Source of the DNA: Volutella citrinella
Lineage: Eukaryota > Ascomycota > Sordariomycetes > Hypocreales > Nectriaceae
NCBI GenBank assembly: GCA_034401135.1
Contig: JAWZSP010000002.1
Span: 2,790,001 to 2,854,000, forward strand
Direction: 5' to 3'
DNA: 64,000 bases
This document shows, piece by piece, positions 12,247 through 21,681 of this stretch (positions are counted from its first letter, which is position 1; the number at the start of each line of letters is the position of its first letter). Below the pieces are notes generated by a model. That model was not told the origin of the DNA. It made no database searches and saw only the letters and a list, made by a program, of their open reading frames with translations. The position numbers and the translations under genes are program-made.

Positions 12247-14649
12247 ATGTATTCCCAACATGCCGCCATGGCTCAGCAAAAACCGGAGACATTTATGCTG
12301 AGCACCGAGGCTCAACAGGCCCTGCCTCACGATGCCCAGGTCGCCCTCCAGCAGGTTGACAACCGTGAGTTGACTCACCCACGCGCTTCCGTTTTCCACG
12401 TCTAACAAACGGCCCAGTCAAGTACTTTCTCATCTCGGCTCCTGTCGACTGGCAGCCGGATCAGTACATTCGCCGCTTCTTGCTGCCAACGGGCGAATAT
12501 GTTTCGTGCGTGCTCTGGTAAGTAACAACTCAACACGCTTACAGGCTTTCCCTCTGCAGCGTGAGCTGACTCTGCTTTAGGAACAACCTCTTCCACATCT
12601 CTGGAACCGATATTGTGCGATGCTTGTCCTTCCGATTCCAAGCATTCGGCCGCCCTGTGAAGAACTCCAAGAAGTTTGAGGAAGGTATCTTCTCCGACCT
12701 GCGAAATCTCAAGTCGGGCACCGATGCCTCTCTGGAAGAGCCCAAGAGTGCTTTCCTCGACTTCCTCTACAAGAACAACTGCATTCGCACTCAGAAGAAG
12801 CAGAAGGTCTTTTACTGGTACAGCGTGCCTCACGACCGCCTTTTCCTCGATGCGCTGGAGCGAGATCTCAAGCGTGAGAAGATGGGCCAGGAAGCCACCA
12901 CAGTGGCTGTCAGCGAGCCCGCTCTGTCCTTCCAATACGACTCGTCTCAGTCCCTGTACGAGCAGCTGACCAAGGCTCAACAAGCCAACTCGTCTTCCTT
13001 CAGCGCACAGCAACAACAGCAGCAGCAGCACCAACACGCAGCCCCCAGCTTCTCCCAGAGCCAGTCCACGTCGCCTGTGATGCGGGCTATGGACTCGATG
13101 CCCCCACCCAACATGATGCCCCAGTCCATGCCCCCTTTAGCGGAAGGGATGGACGCGATGGTACCATACGGAACGATGGCGGTGCAAGCCCACTTGGCCC
13201 AGACAGTCCCGGTCAAGAGGGAGCCTGACTTCACCCGCGTTCAGTATAACCAGAACGGTGTCCCCATTCACCAGACGCACCAGCGCCATGCCTCCATGCC
13301 TACGTATGGCCTCGAATACTCTCCCGCCCCCTCGTTTGTGTCTTCGCAGTACGAGGACTACAGCAACCGAGGTATTTCATTCGAGCCCATTACGCCCCCG
13401 CAGCAAGCGCTTGGAATGTCCGCCGAACCTGCCTACATTGCCAACGAAGAGACCGGCCTTTACTCGGCCATCCCTGATCACTTGACTGGCATGAACGCTC
13501 TCAACGGCATGGTTCAGCTCCCCCCGTCTAACATGGCCGGACACCAGTTCTCCCGTTCCTATGGTACAAACAACGTCTACTCTGTGATCGAAGGATCGCC
13601 GACATATAAGCAGAGAAGACGGCGTTCATCCATCCCCCCCTCTATGTCGGCAATCGCGACAACTACTGCCCCCACCCAGTCAGCCGTTCATCGACCTTCT
13701 GAGCTTCGTCGATCTGTTTCGGCTTCTGTAGGCCCTGTGGCCGAGGGAGAGGAGCCTACCGATAACTCCCCTCCCGGCCTGTCCTACAGTTCCTCGGGTG
13801 TCTCGGTCCATGGCCACCGCCACAAGGACTCAGTTGACATGTCGAGGCACGGCACTCCTCTTTCCACTGTGGAGGGCAGCCCTGCCCATAACCCGATGGG
13901 CCTGCAGCGCCCGGATTTCCCTCAGCTCGCCAGTGAGGACCTTTCAGTGGACGGCTCCGAGCAGCGAACATCTGTCAATGGTGTGGTTCGCCGTGCCCGG
14001 TCTGCCACCGTGATGGAAGTTGGACCCTATCCCCAGAAGTCCCACTCCTGCCCTATTCCGACTTGTGGCCGCCTCTTCAAGCGTTTGGAGCATCTCAAGC
14101 GGTAAGACGGCCCGCCTTTCTTTAGTCATCTCGTTTGTGCCATAGTGATTCTGACTCTTCGATTAGACATGTGCGAACTCATACCCAAGAGAGACCCTAT
14201 ATCTGCCCCCACTGCAGCAAAGCCTTCTCCAGATCCGACAATCTTGCACAGTATGCATCCCCCCCTCATAGTTGGCCTTGCTCTGTGTATTTGGATGCAT
14301 AGTTCTCGATCAATTTGAGCCGCTTCTCTCTGATCACCCGCTGACTTGACAATTCAATAGGCACAAGCGTACCCATGGACGTGAGGATGGCGCCGATGGC
14401 GCACTCAACCTGTCGGGTGAGGAAGAAGAGGACTTCTCAGGCGAGGACCACCTTGGTTCCCTGGAGGAGTCTTCCCCTCACTCTGATAACGCCTACGTGA
14501 CTGGTTCGCTCAATGCTGTCACCAATGGTTCCACCCCTCCATCCCACAATACCGTGGCATCTGCTCAGCCATTCAACAACCTGCAGACTCTCAGCATGCC
14601 CATGGCACTCAGCCAGCCGGCTGCCATTAACGCCAGTGGTATGATGTAA
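12247..14649 (+). CDS. STE12: Ste12-type transcription factor (STE homeodomain plus C2H2 zinc fingers)
   Basis: This is the transcription factor at the end of the Fus3/Kss1-type MAPK pathway. It controls mating, hyphal fusion, penetration and invasive growth. Exons are 12247-12364, 12418-12517, 12581-14101, 14167-14250 and 14361-14649, giving 703 residues. The STE DNA-binding domain lies at about residues 40-170, with [20 protein letters not shown] and the [20 protein letters not shown] segment. A poly-Gln run follows near residue 255. A basic patch at 13606-13628 ([12 protein letters not shown]) next to Ser/Thr-Pro sites resembles a MAPK docking region. Two C-terminal C2H2 fingers ([19 protein letters not shown] and [17 protein letters not shown]) mark the filamentous-fungal form, since yeast Ste12 lacks them. 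The fingers are split by introns 3 and 4. Identification is secure. Confidence 0.97.
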
Positions 14650-15132
14650 TGGTTGGGTACGAAACGATTTGCTATTTCTTGATATGTGGGTTATGACTAT
14701 TGATATCTTATGGCTTGGATATTTCTTTTAAAGAGGAAGCTCGCACCGCGGGTCTTTTTTTTTTCGACCAGTCCTCACTTGGACATTTCCTTTGTACGGC
14801 TCCTTCAATCTTCTTGCAAGGTGTGGGAAAGGCAAAATGGAGCGCACATGGATAGATATGTGCCTCGGTGGGTAGGCTAGACGCAGTCGTCGGTCGCCCT
14901 TTAGACGGAGTGGAGGATCGTTTTATCGAGCCCGGGAGGTGAAAAGGATACATCTGTGTGTATATAGTTGTTTCTGCCTTGCCACTTGACCGGACAGATA
15001 GGACATGCTCAATGATACCAATTGGAGATAAAGTTGTATGCAACGTTTAGTTTACAAGTTATAATCATCATCATTCGCACGCTGTGATTTACTTCGTCCA
15101 CTCTATATGTGCAGTCGGTGTTGGCTGAGAAA
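14650..15132. other. Convergent 3' region between STE12 and FAF1
   Basis: About 480 bases hold the 3' untranslated regions of two converging genes. A T-run lies near 14757-14764. No further gene or structured RNA is visible. Confidence 0.5.
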
Positions 15133-16163
15133 CTACCTTCGGCCCCTTCTACCGAAGACGTCTCTTCCACCCTCGATGCTTTTCACGTCTCTGTCACTCA
15201 ATTTCAACTCAGCGCCTTTGAGCCTACCCACACCCGGGCGATCCACACCAAACCCATTATCTCTTTCTCTCCGCTTCTTTTTGCCGCCGATTTCACGCTC
15301 GAGAATAATACCATTCTCCTTGGCCTCGCGACGGCGCTTCGCCTCTCGCGCCGAAGCTGCGGCCACGATGCCCTTGCGCATGTTCATGGGCATCTTCTCC
15401 TGCTTATGTATGGATGTTTTGGAGCCCAGGGCTTGGATGCGCAGGTCGGTTGCCTTGTGGCGGGTGCGGCCGGCGGCAAAGGCCTTTTCCTGAAGCGGCG
15501 TCCCGTTGGCGGCCATGGATGGGCCGAGGAGGTGGGACTCGGCGAGGAGGCGACGGAGCTCGAGGTCCTGGGCGAGTAGGGAGGGCGCATCTTCGGGAAG
15601 GTCCTTGGAGGAGGAGGATTTTGAGGACTTGGCGGCGGGGGAGGAGGTGGTTTTCGCGGTTTGGTCGAACGGTCGTGATGACTGTGGAGGAAAATCAGAT
15701 TGGAGCCATCAAGGGCGGTGTGAAGGACTGGGACGGACCATGAAGGCTTTGAGTTCTCGCTTGGACATGGTAGTTGGGTTCGGGGCGTTGGGTTTCGAAT
15801 GATCTACAATTTCAATCGCTGGTGTGTCTATGTCTTGTTAGCTGGCAATCGTCAATACTATGGATACCGAGATGTCCTACCGTGTTCATCATTCTTAGCC
15901 TCATCATCTGATATCCCTCCCCATTCATCGTTTTGTCCTCCCCCGTCCTCGCTACTGTCTCCCTCCAGTTCATCATCCTCGTCGTTATCGTCGTCGTCAT
16001 CTTCGTCGCTCTCAGATGGACTGTCCTTGGGCGCCTTGGGTTTCCGACCGTCCTCTGGCAGCGGGGCAAACTGCGCCTCGAAATGTCGTCGAAAGATGGC
16101 GGCGGCGTCTTCCTCGGAGACGGCGGGCTCGCTGCGAGCCTTGCGCTTGCCAAGGACTGCCAT
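15133..16163 (-). CDS. FAF1: Faf1-like 40S ribosome-biogenesis protein
   Basis: Faf1 is a nucleolar factor needed for early pre-rRNA cleavage and 40S assembly, where it partners with Krr1. Three exons on the minus strand, 16163-15881, 15827-15739 and 15681-15133, give 306 residues in frame. The N-terminal block EDAAAIFRRHFEAQFAPL is followed by a long Asp/Glu-rich stretch. The middle exon carries the short block SKRELKAFM. Exon 3 has the family signature: LELRRLLAESHLL, then HKQEKMPMNMRKGI, then a basic tail. The second intron has an unusual donor, GTCCGT, but the exon junction restores the conserved frame, and retaining the intron would bring in a stop. The call rests on the motif order and the EKMPM-MRKG signature. 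Confidence 0.85.
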
Positions 16164-16579
16164 GTTGGGCGAGAGTGGGTTTGCGTGGGTTGGGAAACCT
16201 GCAATGTTTGAAATTCGAAGCGAACCGCTGGGCGGAATTTTTTGGAAGCAGCCTTTCAGCCTTGCGCCAAGTGGTGAGGCTGCCCCACTATGATTTGAGG
16301 TTGGACCAGACGAACACTTCAAGGCTTGCTTGCTGATCATAATTGCATTTCGTCGTAAAAAGCATTTTTTCACTGACCAATATTGTAGCGAATACTTAAT
16401 CACGCGTCAAAGCACTGCACCCGAACTTCACAACGGGTGCTCATTCTTTCGTAACCAAAGCGGTAGCACAGCTTGATGCCAACTCTGGTAGCATCAGCTG
16501 TTGATGATATCTATATGCGCATTTCTTTTCCAACCTAGCCCGTGGTATCATATCCAAACGCCAAAAACACAAAGCCCCG
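16164..16579. promoter_or_regulatory. FAF1 upstream / SWC5 downstream spacer
   Basis: About 415 bases separate two genes both transcribed on the minus strand. It should hold the SWC5 3' end and the FAF1 promoter. No ORF of note. Confidence 0.4.
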
Positions 16580-17600
16580 TCAAGGCTGCCCAGCCAGCCG
16601 TGCCTGCCGTGAATCCTCCTGTCTTCTCGCCTCGCTTCTTGCAAGGAAATCCTGCCGGGCAGTGTATGAGCCCTTGGATTTGCCTGCCAGTTCGAGCTCA
16701 TCCTTGATGCCTTCTTTGTCCACGAAGCCCGCCCAGTCCATGCGACTCTTTTCCACCGTGTTGAGCTTCTTGGCCTGGGCGTCCTTCCCTGCCTGGATTC
16801 GCGCCGCCATGCCCAGGTTGAGGTCGGCGCGCTGAGGCAGCGGGTCGGTGAGAGGCTCGAACGCAGACCGAAACGCTTTTCTTGTCGCTCGCTTGGTAGG
16901 GCTATCCTCGGATGCCTCTTTGTTATGCGTGGCCAAGTATAGTTTTGCTTCCGCGGAGTCCCTGTGAACCAGCTTCTCCTCCGTGTGCACCCGCCCTGCG
17001 AAATTGTAGGTTCGTTTTATCCGCACCATCGTCGATGACTCGTCGCCGTTTCCAGTAGTCTCAGACTCTTGATTTAGAGAGGAATTGTCTGCAGTTGCTT
17101 GCTTTCCATCCTCCGGTGCTTGCTGGGGCTGGGATTTCACTGCTGAACCACCAGACATCATCTGGGCCCATAGTGCGTCAACATCAACTGTGACGGGCTC
17201 GTTGTTGGTGGCATATCTTCGTTCTTCTTTCCTGTTCTGTGGTTAGACATGGCTCTCTTGACCCAGACAAGCGTACATACTCTGCTGCTCGCTGCCTTCG
17301 AGTTTTGACCAAGCCACCCTCTCCTCCTTCGTCATCTTCGGCATCTCTGGCCCTGGCCTTCTTTCGCTTTTTCTCGCCCCTCTTAATTATTGCCTCATCG
17401 CCTGAATTGTCGTACCCATCATCGGCGGCATTTCCATTGGCCACTTTTCCACCACGCTCCTTCGTCTTGCCTTCGTCTTGCGCTTCGGTTTCGGATTCAG
17501 AATGGTCGGAAGCTTGTTCGGGGGCGGCATCTGGTGCAAAGTCGGAGTCTTGAGACGAAGCATACTGCTCGTCCTCGTCGCTTGAAGGGTCGGCTGGCAT
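16580..17600 (-). CDS. SWC5: SWR1-complex subunit Swc5 (BCNT-C domain)
   Basis: Swc5 is a subunit of the SWR1 remodeller, which replaces H2A with H2A.Z in nucleosomes. Two exons, 17600-17281 and 17231-16580, give 323 residues. The N-terminal third is acidic and disordered, as expected for the histone-binding part (MPADPSSDEDEQYASSQDSD). A central block near the exon junction reads RRYATNNEPVTVDVDALWAQ. The last 75 residues are the BCNT-C domain, with KKLNTVEKSRMDWAGFVDKE followed by YTARQDFLARSEARR. The acceptor at 17232 was chosen because it restores the conserved frame, while a nearby upstream AG does not. The domain is diagnostic. Confidence 0.93.
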
Positions 17601-18749
17601 TTTGAAAGGATGAATGCGGGAGACTGCAGGCGCAGTTTTTGACAGTGACTGGGCGCGTGAGAGTCGCGGTGGGCTCTCCGATCCTGACTGTCGGGGATGT
17701 TTGAGCCTAGCGGGGTGCTAATTAAGGTGCCGCCCCTCCAGCCCCCTCGCTTGGTGCGTGCTTGCACCACCAAAGGCAATGTCACGGCGACCAGAAAGTT
17801 GGTAGGGAATTGGTAATTTAGGGAGTATTGTGCCTCTTGGTCTCGATACTGCCTGATCACGAATCCGTTGGTTGATTTCTGATAACCATCAATCATGGAT
17901 TCGTTTTCATATGGCGACTTGATATGACAGTAGCTGCGGACATGCCAAGACCCGAAGGCGCTTCCTCGCTGGGGCTTGAATTAGGAACAACGCTAGTATC
18001 TCCATATCGCATGCTTTGTTACCTCAGTTCATAGTTCTCTCCCTTCCGTGAGCTGAACCTGGTTTTGGCCATGACATTGTCTTGGAATACTCCTTAATAA
18101 AGGAGCAAATGGCAGCTGCTCAACTACGTTTCACTCAGCTGAACGATACGTTGGTGTTGATGAGGTGTAGTGTGCCAAACTAAAGGCTGCTCTACCATGC
18201 TGGAAAATACGGTGTGTTCTTCGGTTTCTCCGGCGCCAAGGCTTGGTTTGACCAAGGTTGGTGGTGTGCATTACCTGCATGACAGCCATCGGGTTGTTGA
18301 TGTGGCACTGTTAGTCGCCCTCTCACAAGAGTGCACCTTGTTTCCCTTGAGGCTTCATTCAAGCTTGTATCTAAGACCTCTAACGCTGGCTGCGCACAAA
18401 ACGGGTGAAGAAAGAAACGACACCTTTGACCGCAAATCTGGCCATAAAGAGGCAACAGACCTACCCAGAGACCATCGGTTTGTTCCTGGAGTGGCGTGCA
18501 TTGATCAAACAAGCGGTGGGATGACATTGACAAGTGGGCGAACCCCCGCAAACCGAGCGAGGCGTAAATAATCGGGTCCGCTGGCAGAGACTTCCTAATT
18601 CAGATGCCCAACCAGAGCCAAACATTGATGGGCAACCACACTTTCTCTTGCGCCTGATTTATACTACGCCCCCCCCCTCCGCCCGCTACTCTCGTCCTTC
18701 TCCCTCTTACACATCCGCTTGGCAACGGCCGACGCTGAAATCTGCCACC
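17601..18749. promoter_or_regulatory. Divergent promoter region, SWC5 / WD40 gene
   Basis: About 1.15 kb between two genes transcribed away from each other. The last 80 bases before 18750 are pyrimidine-rich (C-run at 18669-18677). No coding frame is supported. Confidence 0.45.
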
Positions 18750-20498
18750 ATGAGTTCCGATGACGACTTCGAAATCGAAACGCCCGACCTCGCTGCCGAT
18801 GACCCTATGCGAGCCTTCTTGCCTACATCATTTGGCAAGAAGTCCAAGGAAGCCAATATTGCCGCTCAAATTGACCGTAGCCGGAGAACCACTGGCCAAA
18901 CAGCCGCATCCCTTCGTGCTGGCGATGGGCAACAATCCCAGAAGCTCAAGGCGTCCAAGGATTCGAGCGACGACGATCCCGACGATTCAGACGACGATTC
19001 CGACGACGACGACGAATTCCCCGTGTCCCACGAACTGGTTTTGAAGACCCAAGAGCGCGCTGTCACCACTGTGTCACTTGATCCTGCGGGAGGCCGGCTA
19101 GCATCAGCCTCGATCGACTGTACTATCAAGCTCCACGATTTCTCAGCCATGACCCCCTCCACCTTGAGAGCATTTCGAAGCATCGATCCTTGGGAGAAAA
19201 AATCAGCCGCCGCGGCGTCCGAGTCCCATCCTATCCACCACGTCGAATTTAATCCTTTGTCCGGCAGTGTATTTCTTTGCGTTTCCGCACACCCGCAAGC
19301 CAAGATTATGTCACGAGATGGCGAAGTGTTGACCGAGTTTGTGAAAGGCGACATGTATCTTCGGGATATGCATAATACCAAGGGCCACATATCCGAAATT
19401 ACCACTGCGACGTGGCATCCCACTGACAAGAACGTATGCGTCACTGCCGGTACAGACAGCACGCTCCGGATTTGGGATATCAACAACAAGCGGAGCCAGA
19501 AGGAGGTCATTGTCTTCAAATCGAAGGCTGCAGGTGCCGCGGGCCGAACCAAGATGACGACAGTTGCATGGGGTACACCAGCCCAGGGCGGCAACAATGT
19601 CCTCGTAGCAGCTGCGCTGGATGGTTCTCTAGTCATGTACAGCGGCAATAGCCCATTCTCCCGCCCAGCAGGCGAAGTTCGGGATGCCCACAAGCCACAC
19701 ACCTGGACTGGCGGAATCGACATCTCAGCCGACGGTCGGATGGTTGTCACACGAGGCGGTGACGACACAATCAAGCTTTGGGACACTAGAAAATTCACCG
19801 TACCTCTCGTCACCGTTGCGCACCCATCTACCTCCGATCACTATTCGACGAGCAACATCCGGTATTCGCCGAACTCGACCACCATCATCACGGGGTCCGC
19901 TACAGGCCATCTTCACATCCTAAACCCTGGAAATCTACGTGCCGAGCACGTAACTCCTATCACGCCAGGGTCACCCTTAATCACGGTGGATTGGCACCCT
20001 AAGATTAACCAAATCATCACAGGTTCTGCGAATGCCGAAACTCACATCTTGTATAACCCTACAATGTCAAGCCGCGGAGCTGTTGAAGTCATGTCTCGAG
20101 CGCCCAAGAAACGACATATCGACGACAACCCGGAGCTAACGACAGACCAATCGATTGGCCTTTCGGGAGACTCGATTGTGACACCAGGCGCCATGCCGGG
20201 TTCGCGCAAGTCCGGATTGACAGCTTCTGGCAAGTCCAAGGACCCCCGGCGACCCCATATCCCGCAACAAACGCCGTTCCAGAAGAATCAACCCGATGAG
20301 AAGCATATCGCGGAAAACATACCGCTAGCGCGCATGCTTCACGAGGACCCGCGCGAGGCACTGTTAAAATACGCTGACAAGGCCCAGAGTGATCCCATGT
20401 TCACCAAAGCCTGGAGTAAAACACAGCCCCAGACCCAATATGCGGAAATTAGCGACGAGGAGGAAGACGGCCCCAACAAGAAGCGGATGAAGAGGTGA
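18750..20498 (+). CDS. WDR70/Gad-1-type WD40-repeat protein
   Basis: A single exon of 582 residues. I chose the ATG at 18750, which has a strong GCCACC context, although the frame stays open upstream. Residues 1-90 hold a conserved opening (ETPDLAADDPMRAFLPTSFG) and an Asp/Ser acidic run. A beta-propeller of about six WD repeats follows, with LASASIDCTIKLHDFSAM, VTAGTDSTLRIWDINNK and VTRGGDDTIKLWDTRKF. The tail keeps the WDR70 pattern (TPFQKNQPDEKHIAENI and EDPREALLKYADKA). WDR70 relatives act in DNA-damage signalling, linked in animals and fission yeast to the CRL4 ubiquitin ligase and histone H2B ubiquitination. That role is by family, not shown here. Confidence 0.88.
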   Translation: MSSDDDFEIETPDLAADDPMRAFLPTSFGKKSKEANIAAQIDRSRRTTGQTAASLRAGDGQQSQKLKASKDSSDDDPDDSDDDSDDDDEFPVSHELVLKTQERAVTTVSLDPAGGRLASASIDCTIKLHDFSAMTPSTLRAFRSIDPWEKKSAAAASESHPIHHVEFNPLSGSVFLCVSAHPQAKIMSRDGEVLTEFVKGDMYLRDMHNTKGHISEITTATWHPTDKNVCVTAGTDSTLRIWDINNKRSQKEVIVFKSKAAGAAGRTKMTTVAWGTPAQGGNNVLVAAALDGSLVMYSGNSPFSRPAGEVRDAHKPHTWTGGIDISADGRMVVTRGGDDTIKLWDTRKFTVPLVTVAHPSTSDHYSTSNIRYSPNSTTIITGSATGHLHILNPGNLRAEHVTPITPGSPLITVDWHPKINQIITGSANAETHILYNPTMSSRGAVEVMSRAPKKRHIDDNPELTTDQSIGLSGDSIVTPGAMPGSRKSGLTASGKSKDPRRPHIPQQTPFQKNQPDEKHIAENIPLARMLHEDPREALLKYADKAQSDPMFTKAWSKTQPQTQYAEISDEEEDGPNKKRMKR

Positions 20499-21681
20499 AA
20501 GCCCGCACGGCTTGCACGTATGTTGCCATCCTGCAGCATTACTTTGACAGCAGAGCATAGCGCATTCAGCAATGCTCCTTTGTGATCTCCATATAACGAC
20601 ACAGCAAATTAATTACTTAGTAGTACGAAGAAAACCCTTCTATGGGAGTACTAAGGTGACAAACCCACTGGCCAAAAACGAAATGCATCCTGGCAGTCTG
20701 GTCATGGCCCAAGGAGGTAGTCAGCAGGATGAGCGGCGGCAGCCAATGTAGTTAGATTTCCTGGGCCGTCCTCTCAAAAGGGCCATATCCCGAGCGGTGG
20801 TCTACTGACATCCAGACTCTATCTGTTGGCACTTGCTTTAACTCTTCCTTCCGCTTACTATGAGCAACGAGAGGCCGAAACAACTTCAGTTCACAAACTA
20901 CGACGGACTGGAAGAGGAATCGCCATATCACGTGATCATCAATTCCGCTCTAGCAGAACGCGTAGAGAAGTTGGCTGAGCCGAGCCTCAGGGATGGCTGG
21001 TTGCCTGAGGCGCCACTTGCCGCCTGCGTGGTGCATGGGCCGCTTTGGCAGGGGGCCGTGCTGAGAAATACTGTGGCCGACGGTCCCCATACCGCACCAA
21101 CCATCACGCTGAATCTTGTCCAGCTGTGTCTTCACCATTCCCCATCATCAACCGGCCAGCGCGCGCATCCAAAAAATCGCCAGGGCCCTCTCAAACCATC
21201 GGCTCCCATCTCGAGACGTCCCCAAATCCGTGTTGCACGCGATTTACACGCCGCCTCGACCCCCGGCACCGGCCCCGACGCGCCACGTCGCCCCCAAACA
21301 CACTTTTTCCTCTCGTCTCAACGAGCTGGGCTTCTTTTTCACTGCCACCAGGCTCGCCCTCGCCGCGCGATCTCTGCCCTTGCGGCTCGTCACGCCTCGG
21401 TTGTCCGACGCGCATCCCGACGTGTCGCCTGCATCCCGACGACACCTTTCGCCATCCATTGCGCCTTCGCAACAACCTCAACGCGCTCGTTACTGCCCTC
21501 GCTTTTCTTATCTCCCGTATTTTGTTTTCGCGACTCGTCGAGCCTGCTTGCGCGACGAACCCCTCGTCTCAAGCATCCCGCTCGATATGCGCCATAGCTA
21601 GCTACGCTCACATTGATTTGTTCGCTGGGCCTGCTTTGTATCCCTCTCAAGGGCCACTAGGTGTCCAAAAACATCGTCATC
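20499..21681 (+). promoter_or_regulatory. Promoter and long CT-rich leader of the SNF2 gene
   Basis: A perfect 10-base palindrome, ATCACGTGAT, lies at 20927-20936 and contains TCACGTGA, the binding consensus of bHLH factors such as Cbf1. From about 21110 to 21640 the strand is C/T-rich, typical of a long leader. An ATG at 20860 opens a 245-codon frame that contains the palindrome and becomes low-complexity Pro/Arg/Ser. It matches nothing I know and could be a spurious or upstream ORF. Confidence 0.5.

Noticed and set aside
12008..12247. Possible upstream ORF overlapping the STE12 start codon
   Set aside because: The frame has no ATG (it opens at TTG), so translation is not supported despite the TAATG overlap.
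18866..19813. 315-codon open frame antisense to the WD40 gene
   Set aside because: Same reason: a shadow frame opposite a clear coding exon.
20860..21597. Independent protein-coding gene before SNF2
   Set aside because: The second half is Pro/Arg/Ser low-complexity sequence typical of a CT-rich leader, with no motif; kept only as a possible upstream ORF.
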